Assembly (NCBI GenBank): GCA_001792895.1
Contig: MARA01000037.1
Coordinates: 248,001 to 312,000, forward strand
From: Lentinus brumalis
Lineage: Eukaryota > Basidiomycota > Agaricomycetes > Polyporales > Polyporaceae
Direction of reading: 5' to 3'
DNA length: 64,000 bases
In this document: positions 24,128 through 34,649 of the stretch, piece by piece
How the letters are laid out: each line of letters begins with the position of its first letter
Position numbering within the stretch: the first letter of the stretch is position 1
The notes under the pieces: generated by a model
Told to the model about the DNA's origin: nothing
What the model saw: the letters and a program-made list of their open reading frames with translations, nothing else
The model's database searches: none
Position numbers and translations under genes: made by a program

Positions 24128-24835
24128 ATGATCACTGTCACGGTACTACCTCTCGGCCTATGCAGACTCGCAACACATCTCGTCAGTCTCTCCGACTCAC
24201 CTCGCGTGCGTTCCTGGCCTTGTTTACTCACGTCTCAACTCTCTCCAGGTCCAGTTTGATGTCCAGGAGGGCGACCATGGACCGGCAATGCCATTCATGA
24301 ATCATGTGGTAAGTATGTCCCCACCTTCCTATCCTACACACCGCTGACGCCCCGATATCTTTCAGGGTACGCACTCGGATCTCTTACAGTCATGTCGCCG
24401 TCTCGGTACATTGCTCCTCGGCGGTCCACTGACATGTGTTGCGCAGGTGAGAACTTGTTCGTGGTGAGCATTGCTTTCCGGTGGTGATCTACCGGCAACT
24501 AATACTATACTTGAACTCTCCAGCCCGCACCAGCCTTCTCCCCAGCTAACCGGCATCCCTCAGAAATTGCTTACCGCTCCGGCGGTCCCAGGCGAAGCGG
24601 GGAGCGGTCGTCCCCCGGGCAGCAGGTGTGTCATGCGAATGGTGCAACTGCGACATGTGATGACTGACCGCGTCAGAACTGCCGCCCCAACACGAGCTCG
24701 CCCTGCGCTGCTACTCAGGCACGTCAGTTTCGTCGTTTCCATATACTAGAACTGATCACCGGTTCATATGTGCGGCATGTTCCTGAGCAGTACGTACTGC
24801 CGGGAGCCGGACTCTCTACTCCGCTGTTGCCCTAG
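24128..24835 (+). CDS. Gene 2, best open copy (136 aa, six phase-0 exons), unit 3
   Basis: Exons are 24128-24205, 24249-24308, 24366-24446, 24524-24625, 24677-24718 and 24788-24835 (TAG). Their lengths are 78, 60, 81, 102, 42 and 48 nt: all multiples of three, all open in the same phase, with introns of 43, 57, 77, 51 and 69 nt ending in AG. The first four donors are GT and the fifth is GC. The product would be a small, Ser/Pro/Arg-rich protein with a hydrophobic start and no recognised domain. Against a working gene: it is shortened by a two-base difference in the last exon relative to units 4-6, and other units have stops in exon B. Confidence 0.38.
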
Positions 24836-24979
24836 TCGCCGCTGGCTGTCGCATCGGAGATCCTGTACAAACGGATGGTGAGTTGTAATATCTCCACGGA
24901 GGTCTGGTCGGAATCTTGACCTACTCGCGCGCGCAGGGAATGCCGCCTGAGTAAGCAAGTACTCCGATTGGACTCGGCA

Positions 24980-26626
24980 GACTTGACCGAGAGCCGTGGG
25001 TGCGTATACAGACCGGCAAGATAGATAGCCCTGGGCTGTCATGGAAGGTACGTCAGATATTTGAGGCACAACACAGGTACCATACTTACCTGTGTCTCAG
25101 ATGATTCCCGGCGGACGGTGTAACAAGTCGCCGGCGGTCCGTGGCCAGCATATTATCACCCTGATCCTCGGCACACGACCATCGTCGTTGCCGTGGTTTG
25201 ACTGCACTCCTGAGGTACGTAGGCACCCTCGAGTTTCGGGCGGCGGTATGCTGAGTCGACTTGTCTGCGTAGGTCGCGCCGAGAAACGTGCCTAGAAGAA
25301 ACAAGGTACCTTGTAAGTCAGGCTACTTCTGCACATCCGGCGATTGCTCACTATGTAGATGTTGTGATTGCCTAGCGAACGCGTACACTGCGTGCCGCCG
25401 CGAAGACGCACTCATGGTGTGCCGGGTCTTGGAGAAACATGACCTTGACAGAGGCGGTTCAGCGTAGCGTCTGTGTGTTGGGACGCAGAGCTGATGTCCA
25501 TCCAGTGCCGACAAGTTCGAGAACGCTGCCGGGCCGTCGGTGAACGTGAGCAAGCGTAGTCAGCAGAGCGAGGTATGTCAGATAACATCGACTTGAAGTT
25601 CACCGTTCACTGACCTACGCACAGCAGGTCCGAGCCACGTCTCCGCGTGAACAAGAGATCATTGCTGAACGTACCGGCGAATTGTAGCGCAGTACTTCGG
25701 AGGCTTGGCCAGGTCGCTTTCTACGGGCTTCAAGTTGGAGTTATCGCTCTGACTTGTTGTCTGTGGCCCTGGTCTGAGTGCAGTTCTCCATTCAGCGCGG
25801 GGAGTCAAGACGCGAATGAATGACGGGGGAATGGCGCCGGTCGCCGGTCCGAGATACAGCAGGCTGCCAGGCGGGTACGTATGCAGGTCTCGCGGATCGA
25901 CGAGGCGGGCTTCAGCGTTGACGCATCTCGCTTCAGAACAGCCGCAGCCTCGACGACGGCGGGCAGCCGCAAGGTACGTCAGAAGCGTCTGGGCAAACGA
26001 TAAGGCACGGCACTCACCTCTTCGTGTTCTAGGTTTCGACCTGCACTCGTCGCGAAACACTCGACGCGGAACTCACACACAAGGCTGGCAAGACGAGTGC
26101 GGCTGCAATTCGACGACGCAGTGTCCGTGATACAAGTTGTGAGTACTTATCCCTACGCACATCGAGTATCTACGAGGCTCGCGCGTTACGCGCCGGAACC
26201 TTTTCGTGAGGTCAATTCAGCCAGAACAGCGTGCTCTGGTGGCTGCTCGCCCTTGAGCACGCTGCTCGTGGCCTAGATAGTCCCCGCAGTCGCCGTTGTT
26301 CCACGCGATAGCGGATGGAGACCGCCGTAGACGATCTGCACACGTGTTTCGTCAGTGTGTCCGCAATGCGAGCAGCAGCGTAGCTCACCTCACGCAGGTC
26401 GTGACGTCCAGCATGTGTCAGCACCGGGCATGCTCCATGAGCGAGCCATCGGCGCACACCGCCCTCCGCCGAGCCCGAATCCTGGCCGACTCAGGACTCC
26501 AGAGTCGACATAACGCTCTAAAGAAGATCCGCAGTCAGTACTGAATAGCTGCGCTCTTGTCCCAGGCCGGACTCACGAGTTCGCTCGTCGCACCCGGCCG
26601 AACCGCTCTCGCGCGGAATTTGCGGA
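24980..26626 (+). pseudogene. Intron-rich remnant (gene 3), unit 3, type A
   Basis: Same structure as unit 1. One small exon near 25134 lacks two bases. Confidence 0.38.
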
Positions 26627-27637
26627 CTCGTCTGACGGACGCGAGAACGCAGCGCACGCGGTCTACAGGACCATGAACGGCCGCTGTATTTGAATTGCGC
26701 CGCGATCGGAGACGCCGTCGAGGTGGGAGAGCACCTTCGCTCCCGGGCCTCGCCCCCGGGCGACCCACCCCGAGCGAATCTCTCAAACCCGCCACACGCA
26801 CGCGAGGACGCGCCGCACCCGGTCTCTAGCACCGCACCGACTCGCCTGAACTGGTTTCACGTCGATCGGGTGCGAGGTCGCGCCGGGAGAGCCGCCTCGA
26901 GCCACAGTCGGCCCCGGAATGCAATGAAATCGCACTGTCGAGCGATTCTGAGACCGGCGCGGGCGGCGTGCGAGCGTGCGGGATCGATGGGAACTGTTCA
27001 GTACGTCCCGGGAGCGTTGGTTTGAGGACGGTCGGGGTCCGTGTGCGAGAGACAGAGCCGGGTCTGTGCGGCGGGGCGGGCGACTCGCCCCTCGGAGCGA
27101 ATTGTTTCGAACCCGGCAGACGGGCGCGAGAACGCATCGCACACGGTCTGCAGCAGTATATGAACCCACTGTAAGAGTTTCGCGGCGATCAGGGCCGGGG
27201 TCGAGGCGGGAGAGCCGTCGGGAGGTGGAGTTGGGCGAAAATGCAATGAAATCGCGCTTTTGAGCGAATTTGAGACCAACGCGGAGGGCGGTTTGAGTGT
27301 TTGCGCTTGATGGGGAACGTTCAGTGCGCTCCATGCGAGTTGGTTTGAGCGTGGTTGGGGCCTGGGTGCGAGAGATAGAACCGGTTCTGTGCGGCAGTGC
27401 GGCAGTTCACGAGGGTGTCGGTGCTGTCGCCGACTGTTCCTGGACCGCTGTGCTGATGTACGAGCGTCGCAGAGCATGTGCTAGGTGAATCTACAACATG
27501 TTCGTCAAGTTGAATCGGAGGGGTGGGTCCGGGAGACGGCGGAGTCGAGTCGGTGCTGGCGACACGCAATGAAATCGCGATTTGGACGCAATTCTCGAGC
27601 TCCGCGGATTGGCGCGAGACCGGCTCGTACGGTCCCG
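26627..27637. repeat. Diverged 323-bp subrepeats, unit 3
   Basis: Anchors at 26918, 27240 and 27563. Confidence 0.7.
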
Positions 27638-29026
27638 GGGAGGTGCAGGCGTGTCTTGACGCTGTGTCGGGACGCGTCTGGAGCTCTGCGGGGTGCGATA
27701 CTTGCGGATTTGTGGGTGAGAGCGCGGTAATTCGAGGATGGCGCGACGTACCGTTGTCCCCTGCGCACGGGGCGCATATCCCCATGTTCGTACAGCATGT
27801 GGCTATCGAACGCATACGGCTGCGCATGTATGCGTTGCGATATGCGGCCGGGGTGCGCGTATTTTGCCGCCGCGCTGCCAGAACACGATGCAGCGGGCCG
27901 TGCTGCGCCGGGGTCGCGGCGCAGACTGTCTCCGATGTCGCGGGGGATGAGTTGGTATGCTCTGAAAAGTTCTTGATGGCGCGGGGGATAGTGCACGGCG
28001 AGCAAGCCGGGATTCTTGCTTTGTGGTGGAGACCGCGGTCTGCGGCGTGCACGCGGCGGCCACGCAGGCCGGCTATGAGAGGTGGGGTAGAAATATCAGC
28101 AGCAGACGGAGTGAGCGTGAGGGGTACTATACTGCGAGCCGGGAGGGGAGCGTGGCGGGAAGACTGCTTTGTGCGCGCACTTTCGCGTGACAGCACAGCG
28201 CTGAAAGTTGGTGAGGGCACTCACCTGATGCTCAACGCGCTTCCCTCCAAGTGGCGAGGGGGCAGGACGAGTCGGCGGTTGAGGTGAGGTTTGCATCGGA
28301 CGAGGGATATGGCGTGTTTGAGAAAGGTGTATTCGGGGAGCTTACTACATCGTGTATACGAAATACGCACTCGTCTACGCGGTGTGCGCACTGGTGGTAC
28401 ACGCGCGTGCACGGCCAATAGACTGAACATCGCGCCAGGAGGGCTCGAGAGCGTCGAGAACGGCGGCGAGCGGCGGCTGAGTACGGGCAATGCGTGCTTT
28501 GAGTGCGGCTCGAGAGTCTTGAGCAGGGGCAGCCCAGGTGCGGCCAGAGCGTGCGTTGAGCGTGGTCGAAGGAGGGCGACGGTGGCCGTCTGCGGTGTCG
28601 AGAGCGGGACGTGAGCCAATCACAGCTCTTGGGCACGGGGCGGGATCGGGGCGCTTTGAGGAGGAAGGGAGGACGCAGTGGACGTGGAGAGACGCAGTGG
28701 ACGGGGATACGCACAGAAGAGAGAGTCTGTCGTCCAATCCCGAGTCCACCAGCCGATAACACATGTCTGGCTGGGTCCGTTCGCGCCAGGGCGGATCTTG
28801 GGCACTCGAATACGCTGTGGGCCACTCTAGCTCTGGCAACGTCGGGCGGGCAGTAGACAGCACCGATGGGTGTGTCTTGCGTGGGCTCTCCGCTAGGAAT
28901 GGCGGGAAAGCAGATCCCAGATGGCTCCACGTGACCGGCGTAGTATGTCATAAGGTGTAGCGCGTCCAACTCTCTCGCCCTCCTCCTCCTACTCTTCCTT
29001 GCTCACCGTCTCTATCCCCGACCGCC
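27638..29026 (+). promoter_or_regulatory. Upstream region and promoter of hexokinase unit 4
   Basis: CCAAT at 28616-28620; leader of the first kind. Confidence 0.55.
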
Positions 29027-30452
29027 ATGAGCAAGACCCACGCGGCTTATGCGCCCTCGTCCGACGCCAGCCGCCGCATCCTCGACGAAATCGAGGAGCA
29101 GTTCCGCTTGACCAAGGAGGACCTCACGCGCATCACTGCCCAGTTCCTCGAGGACTTCTCGCTCGGTCTCAGAGAGTACAACCACCCGATGGCCATGATG
29201 TACGTCCTGGGTGACCTCGCAAGTGCGGCATGCATTCACGCGATAAGCTCTGCAGCCCGACATTCGTGACCGGAGTACCGAACGGTTCAGAAACTGGGTG
29301 AGTCTTCAGCTATCTCCTACCTCTGGCCCCTCCTTCCCCCTGCTCGCTGCCTGCGTATCATGCCTATCGTGCAACAGGAGCCGTGCAAACAACGGTCGTC
29401 TTCCGCATTGACGCGCTCTCGTACGAGTCTTGGATTCGCGCGCTCCTTATGGCAGTTTGCTCTGGCATCAAGAAGCTCCATTGCGTCCAGCGACCGAGAT
29501 TACGCACTCGGCGTAACCCATCCATCGATATGACAAGTATGGGAGCGCAGCTCACCGGCAGTCCGTCCCTTCGTGCGGGATGCGCGACTGTGCGCGCCGT
29601 CCCTTGGGTTCTCAGGGCGTCGCGTACGCGCGCAGCATTTCCTTCGTTCTCTGGCTTGCTGTCACAGGACCGCGAAGAATGCGAAGTTTTGCATGCGAAG
29701 TCGCGGTACCTTTTGCGTGACGACGTCATACTTGGGCTCGGACGTCCTTGATCTTGTCGAGCGCTTCCAAGATCCCGAACTGATCTGACGGCCTTGCAGA
29801 ACATTTCTCGCGCTCGATCTCGGCGGAACAAACCTGTACGAGTCCACGCCCTCATATAGGCTTGCGTGATAATAACCTTCACCGCCGTCCAGGCGAGTCT
29901 GCGAAGTCGAGCTACTCGGCAACCACGAGTTCGTCTTGAGGCAGCAGAAGTACAAGGTGTCGGATGCCCTGAAGACAGGAGAGGCCACAGCTCTGTTTGG
30001 TGAGTGATATGCCCAATCGCCGTGCCCGCACGCGTGGCTTACTGTAGCCGAAACTCTCCCGCAGATTACTGGCCGATTCCGTCGACGCCTTCCTGACCGA
30101 GTACGCTTCCGCCGTCCCTTCAAGTCCCTCATCCGAACGAGGCAATCCGTTCGCGTCCCCATCGCTGTCGGAAGAGCCGGCGGTTCCTCTTGGTCTCACA
30201 TTCAGCTTCCCCGTCGAACAAACTGCTCTTAACGAAGGAAAGATCCTGACTTGGACGAAAGGCTTCGCTGCGAAGAACGCCATCGCGGTGAACTTGCTCC
30301 AGGACGCCTTCGCGACGCATCTGGCCCTGAACGATGCGAGTCGGCGGCGGCGGACTGCGGCGGCATGTGTAGACAGCGGAATATATTTGTTCGCGCGATT
30401 CGCGGTGGATCTCGGGTGTGCGATCGTATCGTCGACGAGGACCCGCCGATAA
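29027..30452 (+). pseudogene. HXK: Hexokinase 5' part, unit 4, frameshifted in exon 5
   Basis: Exons are 29027-29199, 29256-29297, 29800-29835, 29893-29999 and 30065 onward. Exons 1-4 equal those of unit 2. Exon 5 has the one-base-short ATTACTGG start. Confidence 0.8.
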
Positions 30453-33400
30453 AAACGTTGGAAAGGGCGGTTTGGGAGGCATATAGAAACGTAGGACCTT
30501 CGCTAGATGGTGTGCCCTCTGCGCGGACTTCTGCGTGCGATGGGCTTCTGCGGACTCGGATTCAGGCTACCTAGTACATGCAGCAGCGAGAGAAATACAC
30601 GACTTTCCCCAGAGCTCCCGCCCGCAACCCGCTCGAAAAACGCTCCCTGCAGGTATTAATGCGGGCGCCTATCCCCGGGACTTGACGCGATCTCGTGTCT
30701 CGGCGCGTCCTGCTCCCGCCACCACTGCCTCCGTCCCTCTTGCCCGCCACACTCGACGCTGCTCGGAACTCGACAACGGTACTCAAGGTAAGCCGCGTCC
30801 GCCGCAACTGATTGCAGCGCACACGCATCACTCCGCACGCGCGACGCCTGCTCCAAGCATCGGGCTTCGTGCACTATACTGCCGGTGAGTCGCTGCACAG
30901 CCCGACCATTCAGGCCCGCAGGCTGGCGTCCGTGACGGAGGAGGTAGGCTGTGCATCCAGTAAGTAGGAGTACGCACATACGCATTGGAGTCGCGTTCGC
31001 GTCGAGCTTCGCGCAGTGCAGTCGACAAGTCGCCGGAGCAGCCCGAACGCTTCTTGACTCTACGCACAGGTGAGTAGCCGTATGCGGAGAAAAGGCTGAA
31101 ACGTACCGTTCGCGCCTGTCCTGCTCGCGTCTGCGCCGGCGGAACGCTGCTCGCGGCAGTAGGTACGACTCCGAGTCCGTGCGTGCACTGTAATCGTCTT
31201 CGCGTCGACGGCAGCCGGTGAGTCGCAGGTACCATGTCCTTGAATGAGCCGAAACATGCCGTTCTAGCGGACAGGCACAGAGTCTGCTGCTCGAGTCCGG
31301 GGCCAGCGAAACTCTGCTTCAGGTAGGTCCTATCGGTAAGTACGACTCCCGGGCGTGATCAGCAAGCAGGTGCGTACCTTCGAGCCTCTCTCTCCGAGTC
31401 TCTCGGCTCGCCTCGCGTATTGCGGACGCGTCAGTCAGTAGATCTGCTAAACATCAGTCAGAATGGAATTGATACCCAGAACGACCAAGCGTATGAGAGT
31501 ACTCACAGGTAGGTCGATCTTGCGGCCGCAGAGCTCAGCACGGCCAAGCCGTGCGGGCAGCAAACGCTACGGCTCATGGTTGCTTCTGGAAATGACGGAC
31601 CCGCGCCGCCGCGGCAGCAGACAGCGCAGCCTTCGAGTCCGAGAGCTGCTCGAGTCGCAGATATCGCCCAGCGCTGGGACGCCTGCGTGCCAGTAGGGTT
31701 TGAGTGCACAGGACAGAGTGAGCAGGTCGTGTGCACCATGAGGTTGCGTGTCCATGCTAGCATGAACACTTCAGATGGATTTGGAGGCAGCTCACCTTTG
31801 CCTCCAGCGATCCCGACCGTCGTCCCGCAGTCCACGCGTCGCAGAGGATATTGGAGAGTGCAGGACGGCCATGTGTGGCGAGGACGGTAAGGCTGGCCGA
31901 GGCTGCAATGTCGTGAGGGGAGAACATCGTCGCATTGGAGAGGGGAAGAGGCGTCTCGACGGTAGGTTATGATGCCAGCGACGGGGACATATGGAACTAG
32001 GGACTTGGGAGGGAATATCACGCCATGCGGAGGTATATTTTCGGGCAGGATGGCCGTACGGCCGGCGGGTGGCTTAGACGCGGCTCCAATCTGTACGGGC
32101 GAATAGTGCAGCGGCCGGCCAGACACTGTAAGTCGTGCGGTGACTGCCGGACGGGTAGAGTAGATAGATGCTCTGGAATGTTGTATCAGCGGGATGATAG
32201 ACGAGGTCCAACCGCAATTCAGTGAATATGTCTGCATCAACACGGTCATTATGCCCGTGGGCTGCACGTAGCCCCGCAATCTCCGCCGTCCAGCGAGTAT
32301 CGCCCTCGCTTCGCGTGCCGTCAGATGGTTGACTCCAGCACCTGAGCATATCCCGCTGGGATCCCTCAACTCTTGAGCATCCTGGAGCACAATCAGACCG
32401 TGACAGAATATATGATATATACAGTACTTAGCTCTGTATGTATGGTTGCGCCCTACACAGCGGTGTGCATCTCGGGGTTGAGCCGCTTTAATCGGCCTTG
32501 TAATATGTCAGCCTCAGCATCCGCGCCCTGGGGACGCTAAGAGCCGGAGCCTAGGCTGCCAGCATCATGACCTCATCCAGACGCGCTGTGAACTTGAGCT
32601 CATCACGCTCATCAAATTTGCTATGGCCAGGATCCGCCGCTGCCAGGCAGTCGTCGGTCAAGCGCAGGCCGTAAGTCTGCACAAAGCATGCTGGAAGCAC
32701 TATTCCTGGAGCTCTCCGCAATAAATTGTGGGATAGGACAAAAGCAGACACTGCGGACAATGTCCGAGTCTGAGTCTGGCACATTGCAGCTTAGCTCACT
32801 GTGTTCATTCTGTAATTGCTAGATATAGCTCCTGCAAGGATACGCACCAGCCAGCTAGGAGTGTGTAAGGATGAGAGACGAAGCCAGATCGTGAGAGCGG
32901 GTTTCGGAGATGAGTCCAAATCTGGCAGTGCTGCTTGGCGCTTCACCACTACGCCTTGCACAGATCTGGATCTGGGCGGCCTTCCGCCACCTCTACACCT
33001 TCGTACATCGTGCACAACCGCAGCCGGCATGCCAGAAGCACCTTAGAAGGCTCACTGGTAGTGCTTACTGGTACTGAGACATGAGAAGTGGCAAGTCTTA
33101 TTAATCCTGACTCTGTGTCTCCATTCGTCCGCAAATGACTTGTTTCTCGCTAGATCGCGGCGTAAACATGTTTCTGGCATATGCAATTATGCTGAGGCGA
33201 TAGGAGACACCCATACTGGGTAAGACTAATGCTACGTCTCTGGTGATGTCTACTTGCTGACTGGGAACACGGGATACACGGAACTAGCTGCAGTTCTCCG
33301 CCCGCCACTGCAACCGCCTGCTCAGCATCCCACAATCTCTTCGTAATTCCAAGCCTCCCCAATTGATGCATCACAGAGCGCCCATTTAGGCGAGCAGCGC

Positions 33401-33622
33401 CCCCAATTTGCGAACGTCGGAACACACGCTAATGCTTGGAATATCTAGGTCTTCCGCTTCCCACTCCCATTAGCCCACCCACTCCAGCCGAGCTTGCGCT
33501 GTCGCGTTCTGGTTGGTCCGCCACCAGGGATGACTCATACTCGTGCTTCCAAGCTCCGGAAGCTCTTGTAATCTGCATGAGGAGTTCGCGGGGTCCCGCA
33601 GCCCGATGAGACCCTCCAAGTG
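30453..33622. other. Decayed region after hexokinase, unit 4
   Basis: Same content with many short deletions; for example the segment around 30800-30815 lacks about 30 bp present at 1565-1600. It contains the best preserved form of the minus-strand ORF listed separately. Confidence 0.4.
32551..32784 (-). pseudogene. Minus-strand ORF piece with coding-like C-terminus, unit 4
   Basis: Unrecognised. On the minus strand the frame through LTDDCLAAADPGHSKFDERD continues in charged, protein-like sequence to DEVMMLAA and a stop at 32551. In unit 1 (3696-3463) the same frame also takes in an upstream acidic stretch (ESDSDIVRS) but ends early at a stop after AADTGH; in units 5 and 6 an inserted TAACAAG creates a stop after DELK. 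The best fit is a decayed minus-strand gene whose last exon lies here. Upstream exons on the minus strand (up to about 33130) are only suggested. It could equally be chance. Confidence 0.28.
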
Positions 33623-33711
33623 TATATATACCGTGCTCTCCTCCTCCTCTCCGACACACATCCCCTCCATCTCCCAGTGCCTCCGCTCCTCCCCCCTCTA
33701 CATTCTTTGCG
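33623..33711 (+). promoter_or_regulatory. TATA box and CT-rich leader of gene 2, unit 4
   Basis: TATATATA at 33623-33630, leader slightly shorter through small deletions, ATG at 33712. Confidence 0.5.
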
Positions 33712-34599
33712 ATGCTATATTTGCTACTACTTTGCACACTGTCCCTTGCTGCTTCTATCCCGGTCACTAGCAGTGCGTGCACCGTGCATGATCACTGTCA
33801 CGGTACTACTCCTCGGCCTATGCAGACTCGCAACACATCTCGTCAGTCACTCCGACTCACCTCGCGTGCGTTCCTGGCCTTGTTTACTCACGTCTCAACT
33901 CTCTCCAGGTCCAGTTTGATGACCAGGAGGGCGACCATTGACCGGCAATGCCATTCATGAATCATGTGGTAAGTATGTCCCCACCTTCCTATCCTACACA
34001 CCGCTGACGCCCCGATATCTTTCAGGGTACGCACTCGGATCTCTTACAGTCATGTCGCCGTCTCGGTACATTGCTCCTCGGCGGTCCACTGACATGTGTT
34101 GCGCAGGTGAGAACTTCGTTCGTGGTGAGCATTGCTTTCCGGTGGTGATCTACCGGCAACTAATACTTACTTGAACTCTCCAGCCGCACCAGCCTTCCCC
34201 CAGCTAACCGACATCCCTCAGAAATTGCTTACCGCTCCGGCGGTCCCAGGCGAAGCGGGGAGCGGTCGTCCCCCGGGCAGCAGGTGTGTCATGCGAATGG
34301 TGCAACTGCGACATGTGATGACTGACCGCGTCAGAACTGCCGCCCCAACACGAGCTCGCCCTGCGCTGCTACTCAGGTATGTCAGTTTCGTCGTTTCCAT
34401 ATACTAGAACTGATCACCGGTCATAGTGCGGCATGTTCCTCAGCAGTACGTACTGCCGGGAGCCGGACTCTGCTCCGCTGTTGCCCTAGTCGCCGCTGGC
34501 TGTCGCATCGGAGATCCTGTACAAACGGATGGTGAGTTGTATCTCCACGGAGGTCCGCTCGGAATCTTGACCTACTCGCGCGCAGGGAACGCCGCCTGA
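33712..34599 (+). pseudogene. Gene 2, unit 4, stop in exon B
   Basis: Exon A from the inner ATG (33788-33865) is open and in phase. Exon B (from 33909) stops at TGA 33939-33941 after EGDH. The fifth intron has a normal GT donor at 34377. The last exons read on through GLCSAVALVAAGC to a short terminal exon with TGA at 34597-34599. Confidence 0.38.
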
Positions 34600-34649
34600 G
34601 TAAGTACTCCGATTGGACTCGGCAGACTTGACCGAGAGCCGTGGGTGCG

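Larger units (their letters stand above)
19303..29026 (+). repeat. Tandem array unit 3 (type A, 9724 bp)
   Basis: The second half (from about 23200) matches unit 1 almost base for base at an offset near 19477. The stretch 20280-23150 carries many one- and two-base deletions relative to units 1 and 2. Confidence 0.97.
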
